Shown here piece after piece: positions 5,361 through 11,636 of a DNA stretch of 11,636 bases; the stretch's first letter is position 1, and each line of letters begins with the position of its first letter. Below the pieces are notes generated by a model that did no database searches, had not been told where the DNA came from, and worked only from the letters and a program-made list of their open reading frames with translations. The position numbers were made by a program, and so were the translations under genes. The DNA lies in the NCBI GenBank assembly GCA_021797365.1, contig JAJZZU010000050.1:1-11636 (forward strand), given 5' to 3'. The DNA is from Pseudomonadota bacterium. Its GTDB lineage: Bacteria > Pseudomonadota > Gammaproteobacteria > Acidiferrobacterales > Acidiferrobacteraceae.

Positions 5361-6383
5361 TCACTGCACCGCCCCGCGCATCGGTACCGCAACACGCCCC
5401 TTCCGGCTCTTGGCCGCCAACAGCTGCGCATCGGCTGCGCGTCGCAAGAACTCTGCGGATGTCGCCGGATAGGTGGAAATACTATAAGAAAACCGCATGG
5501 GCCATAGGGACATCGTGCTTTCAGCAACGTCCTTTACGAGCCTCATGGCCAGCTCGTTGGCCAATCGCTCACCGATCTCGGGAAGAATCATGGCAAACTC
5601 GTCGCCCCCTATGCGGCAGGATATATCCACGCCTTTGCGGGCCCGTTCCGCCAGCACCTTGGCGGTGCGCCGCAAGATCTCGTCACCGCCTGAAAGTCCA
5701 AGATGGGTGTTGGCTTCCTTGAAATCGTCGAGATCGATGAGGAGCAGGGAGACGTCCCGCCGATACCGTTCCGCGCGCGCCAATTCGCGGTTTAACGCCC
5801 TATCGAAATTCCGGCGATTCCCTATCCCGGTTAAAGGATCGTGCTCCGCAAGCCATGCCACGCGCGCATACTCAGCGCCGTTGCGCACGCTTAGGGCCAA
5901 TATCCGCGCGCAGGCCTGGGCAAAATGCCGCTCCCAGGCCGAGAAGTCCTCGCCGGCGCCATCACGGATAAAGTCAAGACGCCCTACGCAGACATAATCC
6001 ACAGCAAGTGGCACGGTCAAAACCACAACGCCGCGCCCCGATCCGGGTTCTCCTTGGAAATACGGCAACGCCTCGATATCGGCGTCGCGTGCGGCGTGGA
6101 TCACATCCAGGTCACAGAGGCTTAGTTCCGGTGAGCGCTTGAAGGCGCAGGTTTTTATGGCCGCGTGGCCGCCGGCCCGTGACCAGTGCGCGCGCACCTC
6201 GAGAACCTCGTCTTCCAGTTGGAGTATTACCACATGTTCGCACGGGATGAGCTCGGCCATGGCCGTTAACGTCGCCGGAAGGGCTTCATCGAGATCCAGG
6301 GACTTTCCAGCCAGGTAGGCAATCTGCATCAGCCAGTCGAACCCCGTCCCCTTGATCTTACCGCGGCTCTCATCCGGCCCCAT
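5361..6383 (-). CDS. GAF-GGDEF diguanylate cyclase
   Basis: 340 residues, soluble, with no membrane segment. A GAF-like sensor domain is at about 28-165. A short linker leads to a GGDEF domain (about 177-333) with DPLTGIGNRR (182-191), the metal-binding DLDDFK (217-222) and an intact GGDEF motif at 259-263, so it should make cyclic di-GMP from two GTP. The upstream inhibitory I-site RxxD reads K250-G-V-D253, so product feedback may be altered. No EAL or HD-GYP domain is present. The ATG at 6383 has no Shine-Dalgarno; a TATAAT box ends 12 bases before it. It lies between the hybrid-kinase gene (107 bp upstream) and the response-regulator gene (62 bp downstream) on the same strand. Confidence 0.92.
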   Translation of the reverse strand: MGPDESRGKIKGTGFDWLMQIAYLAGKSLDLDEALPATLTAMAELIPCEHVVILQLEDEVLEVRAHWSRAGGHAAIKTCAFKRSPELSLCDLDVIHAARDADIEALPYFQGEPGSGRGVVVLTVPLAVDYVCVGRLDFIRDGAGEDFSAWERHFAQACARILALSVRNGAEYARVAWLAEHDPLTGIGNRRNFDRALNRELARAERYRRDVSLLLIDLDDFKEANTHLGLSGGDEILRRTAKVLAERARKGVDISCRIGGDEFAMILPEIGERLANELAMRLVKDVAESTMSLWPMRFSYSISTYPATSAEFLRRAADAQLLAAKSRKGRVAVPMRGAVQ

Positions 6384-6395
6384 TTCGTAGCGCTC

Positions 6396-6401
6396 ATTAT
6401 A
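6396..6401 (-). promoter_or_regulatory. Consensus -10 box before the GGDEF gene
   Basis: A perfect TATAAT on the minus strand in the 107-bp gap after the hybrid-kinase gene. The transcript would start about 6 bases before the ATG at 6383, leaving no room for a Shine-Dalgarno. No good -35 is seen at 16-18 bp. It would give the GGDEF gene its own promoter inside the signalling cluster. Confidence 0.5.
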
Positions 6402-6490
6402 TGGACGGCTCTATTCTACAAATGGGTGGGCCCGCCCCTATCGGACGTTGGTCGGAATAGCGGATCGAAAACGGCAAGATTATCGAATAT

Positions 6491-8389
6491 TCACGAGCCC
6501 GCTTTGTCCATGGTTGCACGCACCGCCTCTATGAGGGTACTTACGCCAAATGGCTTGGCTAGGTATCCGGCGAACCGCGACCCACGGGTTTTTTCCTCGG
6601 CGCTTGCCTCATCATAACCACAGCACAGGAGCACGGGGATACGTGCGTTAATGGCCTGCATCTCCTTGCAGGCATCCTCCCCGCCCTTGCGCGGCATGGA
6701 GAGATCAAGGATGACGAGATCGATCTCGGCCATATGCTCGCGAAATATCCGGACCCCCTCCACGCCGTCAGGGGCCACCAGCACGCGGTAGCCAAGCGGT
6801 TCCAGGGCACGCTGGGCGAGCGATCGCAGCATTTCCTCATCGTCCACGAACAATACGGTGTGATGCCTGACATCGCGCGGCCGGCGCACCTCTTCAGTAC
6901 CACGCCGCTCGCGCTCGGGCGCGGCCGGCAACACGATACGCACCGTCGTGCCACGCCCGGGGGCGGTGTCGACATCGATACCACCGCGATAGGCCTTCAC
7001 GATACTCAAGACCACGCTAAGACCTATACCCCTGGCGCCCTCTTTGCTGGAAAAAAAGGGCTCGAAGATGCGCCTGACAAGGGCCGGTTCCATGCCGCGT
7101 CCGGTGTCCGAGACCTCAAAGACGGCATGCAGGCCGGGTTGCGGTCGACCATAGGCAAACATATCAGCGACATCGTCTGCGATATCCATGCGATCCGTGG
7201 TGATCGACAGTGTGCCGCCGCCCTCGGCCATTGCCTCGCTCGCGTTCAGACAGAGATTCAGCATCACCTGCTGAATCTCGGCGGGGTCGGCCTCGATCGG
7301 CGGAATATCGGGTCGCAGGGCCTTGCGCACCACGATCGACTTCTGCATCCGCGACCGGAGAATGACCAGCATCGTTGTCACCATGCTGTTCAAGTAGACG
7401 GACTCCAGCGACCCCTTGCCCGGTCCCGCGAAGTCCAAAAGCTCACGGTTGAGCTCGGCGGCGCGCTCCGAGGCCTGGATGATGGTCTCGATATCCTTTT
7501 GAACAGTATGCTCGGGCGCCAAGGCCATGCGCGCAAGCTCAGCACTCCCTACGATGCCGGTCAGGATATTGTTGAAATCGTGGGCAATTCCGGCCGCCAG
7601 AACCGCGGTGTTCTCGTGCTTTTGCGACCTTATGACGAGCTCCCGCAACCGCTGCGCATTATCCTCGGCCTCCCGGCGTCGTGTCACGTCGCGTGATACC
7701 ACGACCCAATGCCCGGGCGTGGTCAGGGGGGCGGCCGAAAATTCGGTCCAGAACATCTCGCCATCGCCACGATAATCGACGAGCTCGGCACGCACCGGCT
7801 GTCCGGCACGCATCTCCTGCCGTATCTCGTCGAGCTTGCGCCTGTCGGTCCGTGGACCCGGCGCCAGACATAAAAGCTCACGGTCCTCTTGCGCGCGACC
7901 CGGCGTGCCCATGCGGCGAACACAAGCGGAATTGCGGTAGATGACCTCGTGCCCATCCGCTGACCGGTTGCGGGCAATCAGTAACGATTCATCGAGGTAG
8001 GATAGGGCTTCACTCAAAAGCTCGCGGCCCGCGCGCCCTCGCAAGACACCGTGCAGGCGCGCGCCGAGCCGCGCGCCCTGATGACGCGACACGACGTCGA
8101 GCACCCCCCAGCGCAGACCGGCTGTGACAAGGCCATCATCGACCTCCTGGGCGACCACGATCACGGGCCGCACCACCACATCCTGCACGGTATCCTGCCA
8201 GATGCGAAACACCGACTCGCTTATGACAATGACATCCAGCGTGAGGTCCTGGAGCCGGGCGCGCGCCGCCGGCGACCAGGGCCGTTCCTGGACGTCCAGG
8301 GATATTTCCTCATTGCGACAGATCTTTGCCACCCATGCAGGGTCGACGTCGAGACACAGGACCGACAAGATTGGCTTGGCAACACTCAT
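6491..8389 (-). CDS. Hybrid histidine kinase: pseudo-receiver, PAS, HisKA, HATPase, receiver
   Basis: 632 residues, cytoplasmic. Residues 5-120 look like a receiver fold that has lost its phospho-acceptor (ISES where a D is expected). A PAS-like domain follows at about 125-237. The dimerisation/phosphotransfer helix has H270 (AAGIAHDFNNIL). The ATP-binding domain has the N box NLCLNASEAM (378-387), G1 DTGRGM (428-433), FEPFFSSK (442-449) and G2 GIGLS (454-458). The C-terminal receiver (510-628) has D516/D517, phospho-acceptor D562 (LVILDLSMP) and K612; the usual Thr/Ser is C590. The frame is open to 8641, but that extension overlaps the upstream kinase gene; ATG 8389 starts the recognisable fold and leaves a 50-bp gap. 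The start has no strong ribosome-binding site. No HPt domain is seen in the window. Confidence 0.9.
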   Translation of the reverse strand: MSVAKPILSVLCLDVDPAWVAKICRNEEISLDVQERPWSPAARARLQDLTLDVIVISESVFRIWQDTVQDVVVRPVIVVAQEVDDGLVTAGLRWGVLDVVSRHQGARLGARLHGVLRGRAGRELLSEALSYLDESLLIARNRSADGHEVIYRNSACVRRMGTPGRAQEDRELLCLAPGPRTDRRKLDEIRQEMRAGQPVRAELVDYRGDGEMFWTEFSAAPLTTPGHWVVVSRDVTRRREAEDNAQRLRELVIRSQKHENTAVLAAGIAHDFNNILTGIVGSAELARMALAPEHTVQKDIETIIQASERAAELNRELLDFAGPGKGSLESVYLNSMVTTMLVILRSRMQKSIVVRKALRPDIPPIEADPAEIQQVMLNLCLNASEAMAEGGGTLSITTDRMDIADDVADMFAYGRPQPGLHAVFEVSDTGRGMEPALVRRIFEPFFSSKEGARGIGLSVVLSIVKAYRGGIDVDTAPGRGTTVRIVLPAAPERERRGTEEVRRPRDVRHHTVLFVDDEEMLRSLAQRALEPLGYRVLVAPDGVEGVRIFREHMAEIDLVILDLSMPRKGGEDACKEMQAINARIPVLLCCGYDEASAEEKTRGSRFAGYLAKPFGVSTLIEAVRATMDKAGS

Positions 8390-8439
8390 GCGGAATACTC
8401 GGTTTTCGGGTTGAAAAAGCGTCAAGGAGCCGTCCGGTG

Positions 8440-9501
8440 TTACGGCGACCGGAAGCGGAGCACGAAACGCGTACCAGCGGGCCCGGTATGACCCAACGAC
8501 AAGGGCGCCCCGGCGGCGCTCGCCAGGGCATGGGCGATGGCAAGTCCAAGACCCATGCCGCTCGTACGCGTCGTCGTCAAGGGCTCGAACAAACGCTCGC
8601 GCACTTCGTCGGGCAGGCCCGGACCACTGTCCTCCACCCACATCTCGATCTGATCGCCCGCTTGGTGGACCTGCACATACAGGCTGCGTGCGGCCGGCGG
8701 TGGCTGCTCGGACAGTATCTGTAGCGAGTTCAGGATCAAATGATCGATAGCCTGCACCAGGAACTTGGGGTCCGCCACCACCATCGTATCGCGCCCTGCG
8801 TCGACCGTGAGAGTGACCCGCGACTGACGCGCGAGCGGGCGCACCATCTCCGCGACTTCAGTTAGCACCTCGGCGAGACTGATAGGGCGCCGCGCGATCT
8901 CCCCGGAAAACTCCGCGATCTGGGCCACGACGCGGCGCACCCGGACATTGATGCGCTCGAGCTGCTCCAACACCTGCCGGCGCACCTGGTCGGTATCGGC
9001 CCCGGGGGACTCCAGAGACTCTATGAGCAGATGGATGTTATGGAGGGGATTACGTACATCGTGAAGGACGGCCGACAGACTGATCCACAAGGCCTGATTG
9101 CGCTCGACACTCATGAGCCGTTGCCGGAATCCCTCTGAGGTCACCAGCGCCTGCGCGAGCTTGGTGCGGGCATGCCACCATGCGCCAAACGCCCCCGCCC
9201 CTCCTCCCACCAATGCCGGCACCCCAAACAAGAGAAGGGCCGGATCGCGCGGCGAGACGAGCGCGTCCAATAGCCGGTAGTGATAGCCTACGGCGCCGGC
9301 GACAAGACCCAAAACCACACCGCCCAGGGTATACAAAGCGCCGCTGAGATCTTGTCGGGCGACCCCCTCGGGCGGCCGCGCACCACGCAGGTACAGCAGG
9401 TTGGAACGGCTTGCATGGCCACTGCCACGACGTCCGATAGCCTTGCGCAGGCGATTGGCCACATGACCGTGATCATCTTGCTCGGGGCAACTTCCTGTCA
9501 T
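8440..9501 (-). CDS. Membrane-bound sensor histidine kinase
   Basis: 353 residues. About 50 basic, probably cytoplasmic residues precede two transmembrane helices (about 55-78 and 87-109) joined by a very short loop, so there is no real periplasmic sensor. The phosphotransfer helix carries H147 (VLHDVRNPLHN). The ATP-binding domain has the N box around N258 (HLILNSLQ), G1 DSGPGL (291-296), FEPLTT (305-310) and G2 GMGLGLA (315-321). All elements needed for autophosphorylation are present; the stimulus is unknown and may come from the membrane itself or a partner. ATG 9501 is chosen over the GTG at 9549 because AAGAGG lies nine bases upstream. The gene begins 115 bp after tRNA-Ser(CGA) on the same strand and is the first of four co-oriented signalling genes. 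Confidence 0.88.
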   Translation of the reverse strand: MTGSCPEQDDHGHVANRLRKAIGRRGSGHASRSNLLYLRGARPPEGVARQDLSGALYTLGGVVLGLVAGAVGYHYRLLDALVSPRDPALLLFGVPALVGGGAGAFGAWWHARTKLAQALVTSEGFRQRLMSVERNQALWISLSAVLHDVRNPLHNIHLLIESLESPGADTDQVRRQVLEQLERINVRVRRVVAQIAEFSGEIARRPISLAEVLTEVAEMVRPLARQSRVTLTVDAGRDTMVVADPKFLVQAIDHLILNSLQILSEQPPPAARSLYVQVHQAGDQIEMWVEDSGPGLPDEVRERLFEPLTTTRTSGMGLGLAIAHALASAAGAPLSLGHTGPAGTRFVLRFRSP

Positions 9502-9510
9502 GAATCCGTT

Positions 9511-9516
9511 CCTCTT
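9511..9516 (-). promoter_or_regulatory. Ribosome-binding site of the membrane kinase gene
   Basis: AAGAGG with a 9-base spacer to ATG 9501. It supports this start over the earlier GTG at 9549. Confidence 0.5.
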
Positions 9517-9586
9517 GGCCGCCGCCACGAAGCCTGATTCGAAACACACGCCCCCCGCGTATCCTGTGGATCGGATGGGGCGAGCC

Positions 9587-9600
9587 GGCCAACCTTGGCC
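9587..9600 (-). other. Small inverted repeat after tRNA-Ser(CGA)
   Basis: GGCCAA and TTGGCC meet around two bases, effectively a 5-bp stem with a 4-base loop, 16 bases past the tRNA 3' end. No T tract follows, so termination here is unlikely to be complete. It may instead help release the tRNA 3' end from a transcript running on into the kinase gene. Confidence 0.35.
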
Positions 9601-9616
9601 TTGAGCTCTCCAGAAA

Positions 9617-9706
9617 TGGCGGAGAGGGTGGGATTCGAACCCACGTGGGGCGATGCCCCCAACAGATTTCGAGTCTGCGCCGGTATGACCGCTTCGGTAC
9701 CTCTCC
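9617..9706 (-). tRNA. tRNA-Ser (anticodon CGA)
   Basis: The minus strand gives a 90-nt class II tRNA with encoded CCA (9617-9619). The acceptor stem GGAGAGG (9700-9706) pairs with CCTCTCC (9621-9627). The anticodon loop CTCGAAA places CGA at 9669-9671. The long variable arm (GGGGC/GCCCC) and the T arm GTGGG-TTCGAAT-CCCAC are typical of serine tRNAs. It reads UCG. Its acceptor stem is identical to that of tRNA-Ser(GGA) at 1213-1303, and both genes point the same way. Confidence 0.97.
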
Positions 9707-9753
9707 CCGGGACGATAAGCTTAACCGGTGTCGCCAAGAAAGGATAGAGGGGG

Positions 9754-9759
9754 TATGAT
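9754..9759 (+). promoter_or_regulatory. Possible -10 box upstream of mltF
   Basis: TATGAT (5 of 6 to consensus) lies 57 bp before the mltF ATG; no convincing -35 was found. Transcription would begin around 9766, giving mltF a leader of about 50 bases. The same start would sit at an ATG at 9767 that opens a 23-codon frame running into mltF. Confidence 0.4.
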
Positions 9760-9816
9760 CGAGCCCATGCGCACGCCCGGCGACAGAATGAAGGGGACAG
9801 GGCCCAGGCCTTTGCC

Positions 9817-11229
9817 ATGGTTCCACACCCCATATTAAGAACCCTGGCGCTGGCCGCCCTCGCGGCGGTTATGCTCGACGGGTGCTCCTCCCGTCACGTC
9901 CAGCCAAAGCTCGTGCGCCTCCCGGACCAGGGACACGGTGAACTGGTCGTCCTGACACGCAGCGGCCCTACGACCTATTACGAAGGGGCGCAGGGACCAG
10001 CGGGGATGGAATACGACATGGCCCGGGATTTTGCCGATTATCTCGGACTGAAACTGAAAATCAAGGTCATTGCGCGTGACCGCGGACTGATGCGGGCCCT
10101 GGCCGCCGGAGAAGGCAACCTCGTGGCCGGCCTTGCGATCACATCGGCGCGGAAACAGGAGGCGCGCTTCGGTCCACCCTACCAAGTCATCCACGAAGAG
10201 CTTGTATACCGTGCCGGTACCCGCAAGCCCGACAATGCCCGCGCCCTGATCGGGCGACCGATCGAGGTGGTGGCGGGATCGAGCGCGGCCACGGCCCTCG
10301 CGCGTCTGCGCCCGACACTGCCGCATCTGGCCTGGACCGATACCACCCACATGCAGGCCGATGAACTGTTGTTCCTGGTATGGCAGGGCCTGTTGCGCTT
10401 CACGGTCGCTGACTCCAACGTAGTCGCGGTCAATCGCCGCTACTACCCGGCGCTACGCGTCGCCTTTACCGTCGGACCACCACGGGCATTGGCCTGGGCG
10501 TTCCCAAAGAAGCGCGACACCAAGCTCTACCGCGCCGCCTTCCGCTTCTTTGCGCAGCTGCGGCGCTCGGGACAGTTGGCCGACCTGATCGCCCGCTACT
10601 ACGGCGTTACACGATTCAACTACGTCCATATCCATACCTATTTGAGACGAGTGCGGGTAGCGCTGCCGCTCTACGCCCCGCTCTTTCGGAGCGCCGGCGC
10701 CCGTTATCACATCCCCTGGCGTCTGCTGGCCGCGGTTAGCTATCAGGAGTCACGCTGGGACGCCAACGCCGAATCGCCGACCGGGGTTCAGGGCCTCATG
10801 ATGCTGACTAATGACACCTGTCTCTCGGTGGGGGTGACGGATCGCCTGAACCCACGCCAGAGTATCGACGGAGGGGCACGCTACCTGCGCGCGCTCCTCG
10901 ACGCCCTGCCCTCTGATATCCCGCAGCCCGACCGGACCTGGATGGCACTGGCCGCCTACAATATCGGCGTCAATCATCTTGAGGACGCCAGGTGGCTTAC
11001 ACGCGAACAAGGGGCCAACCCGGATCGCTGGACCGACGTCGAGCAACGCCTGCCGCTTCTCGAAGACCCCTGGTGGTTTCGCAAGACCCGCTACGGCTAC
11101 GCCCCGGGCTACACGGCCGTGCAATACGTCAATCGTATCCGGGTCTACTACCGGATCCTTCGCCACCTCCGCCAGACCTCGGGGGCCACGCGCTCGCTAC
11201 TCTTTCAATTGAGCGAGCCCGCGATCTGA
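9817..11229 (+). CDS. mltF: Membrane-bound lytic murein transglycosylase F
   Basis: 470 residues. It cleaves the glycan strands of peptidoglycan between MurNAc and GlcNAc, forming 1,6-anhydro ends. An N-terminal signal ends in the lipobox LDGC with lipidated C23; the next residues are Ser, not Asp, which fits outer-membrane sorting. Residues about 40-260 form a periplasmic substrate-binding-protein-like (SBP_bac_3) module, the regulatory domain known in MltF. The SLT catalytic domain spans about 288-440 with catalytic E311 in SYQESRWD, GVQGLMMLT, and AAYNIGVNHL. Length and domain order match the family. The start at 9817 directly begins the signal peptide; its ribosome-binding site is weak. 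The gene converges on tadA, as in E. coli, and here the two coding regions overlap by 33 bp. Confidence 0.95.
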   Translation: MVPHPILRTLALAALAAVMLDGCSSRHVQPKLVRLPDQGHGELVVLTRSGPTTYYEGAQGPAGMEYDMARDFADYLGLKLKIKVIARDRGLMRALAAGEGNLVAGLAITSARKQEARFGPPYQVIHEELVYRAGTRKPDNARALIGRPIEVVAGSSAATALARLRPTLPHLAWTDTTHMQADELLFLVWQGLLRFTVADSNVVAVNRRYYPALRVAFTVGPPRALAWAFPKKRDTKLYRAAFRFFAQLRRSGQLADLIARYYGVTRFNYVHIHTYLRRVRVALPLYAPLFRSAGARYHIPWRLLAAVSYQESRWDANAESPTGVQGLMMLTNDTCLSVGVTDRLNPRQSIDGGARYLRALLDALPSDIPQPDRTWMALAAYNIGVNHLEDARWLTREQGANPDRWTDVEQRLPLLEDPWWFRKTRYGYAPGYTAVQYVNRIRVYYRILRHLRQTSGATRSLLFQLSEPAI

Positions 11230-11636
11230 GCCGTCGGCACGACGAGCACGGAAGAAATCACGCAGGAGCGCCTCGCATTCCGCCGCCAAGACGCCACCGG
11301 CAACCGACACGCGATGATTGAAACGGGCATCGTCTGTGAGCGTGAAGGCCGAACCCGCGGCCCCCGCGCGCGGATCCGCTGCGCCGAACACGAGACGCGC
11401 AATGCGCGCATGCACGAGTGCGACGGCGCACATGGCGCAGGGCTCCAGGGTGACATACAAGACGCAATCCTTGAGACGGTAATTGCCGATCCGCGCCCCG
11501 CCGGCGCGCAACGCCAGAATCTCTGCATGGGCAGTCGGATCATAAAGGGCGATCGGGCGGTTACCGGCGCCCGCAAGCATGACACCGGCGCGCACCAGAA
11601 CCGCGCCGACCGGCACCTCGCCCGCACGCCCGGCAT
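11197..11636 (-). CDS. tadA: tRNA-specific adenosine deaminase (5' end outside window)
   Basis: TadA converts the wobble adenosine A34 of tRNA-Arg(ACG) to inosine. 145 residues are visible. The frame is open through the right edge, with AGEVPVGAVLV at the edge; the family usually has about 15-25 more residues before this, so the true start lies beyond 11636 and the in-frame GTG at 11616 is internal. The zinc and catalytic signature is complete: H-A-E (codons 11529-11521), where His binds zinc and Glu shuttles protons, and P-C-A-M-C, whose two Cys bind zinc. RFNHR near the C-terminus is also typical. The 3' end overlaps the convergent mltF gene. Confidence 0.95.
   Translation of the reverse strand, partial: AGRAGEVPVGAVLVRAGVMLAGAGNRPIALYDPTAHAEILALRAGGARIGNYRLKDCVLYVTLEPCAMCAVALVHARIARLVFGAADPRAGAAGSAFTLTDDARFNHRVSVAGGVLAAECEALLRDFFRARRADGSDRGLAQLKE

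Noticed and set aside
3190..6430. Shared 12-mer ACAAATGGGTGG at 3190-3201 and 6419-6430
   Set aside because: A few 12-base matches are expected by chance in a window this size; only one copy forms a hairpin and the flanks differ.
6734..7696. Open frame of 320 codons on the plus strand
   Set aside because: It is antisense to the kinase core of the hybrid histidine kinase, has no domain signature, and its His/Arg/Gly/Leu-rich composition is typical of reverse-strand shadows in GC-rich genes.
8390..8641. 84-residue N-terminal extension of the hybrid kinase
   Set aside because: It would overlap the upstream kinase gene by about 200 bp and shows no conserved pattern; the fold begins at ATG 8389.
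9473..9833. Two minus-strand open frames of 111 and 117 codons
   Set aside because: Both run through tRNA-Ser(CGA) and have no protein features.
10979..11321. Plus-strand open frames overlapping the end of mltF
   Set aside because: They are out of frame with mltF, run into tadA antisense and have no domain features.

Overview
The window is GC-rich, densely coded bacterial DNA. The convergent pair mltF / tadA at the right end matches the E. coli arrangement, which points to a gammaproteobacterium. The mix of a KirBac channel, a DPS-like ferritin, an AurF-like diiron protein and many stress proteins would suit an environmental, perhaps acid- or metal-exposed lineage such as the Acidiferrobacter type. 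That placement is a guess from context, not a sequence match.

Layout. (1) Positions 1-872 (+): most of a KirBac-type potassium channel gene whose start lies outside the window. (2) 873-1212: non-coding, with two inverted repeats, the second a probable two-way terminator. (3) 1213-1303 (-): tRNA-Ser(GGA). (4) 1392-2270 (+): a lone AurF-like diiron oxygenase gene with almost no 5' leader. (5) 2273-4537 (-): six closely spaced small stress genes. In transcription order they encode a PLDc_N-type membrane protein, a YtxH-like protein, a DPS-like ferritin, a small secreted protein, a CsbD-like protein and a BON-domain lipoprotein. (6) 4630-9501 (-): four signalling genes. In transcription order they encode a membrane histidine kinase, a hybrid histidine kinase with a degenerate N-terminal receiver, a GAF-GGDEF protein and a LuxR-type response regulator. 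(7) 9617-9706 (-): tRNA-Ser(CGA). (8) 9817-11229 (+): mltF, a lytic transglycosylase lipoprotein. (9) 11197-11636 (-): tadA, cut by the window edge and overlapping the mltF 3' end by 33 bp.

How the parts may work together. The ten minus-strand genes between the two tRNA-Ser genes all point the same way, with gaps of 31-112 bp. The simplest reading is a sensory module (two kinases, a diguanylate cyclase and a DNA-binding response regulator) placed directly upstream of the envelope, DNA-protection and iron-storage genes it may control. The co-orientation and gene content are visible in the sequence; the regulatory link is inference. Several stress genes have near-perfect Shine-Dalgarno sites, consistent with high-level translation. 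In contrast, the AurF-like gene and the GGDEF gene have -10 boxes so close to their ATG that their mRNAs would have almost no leader.
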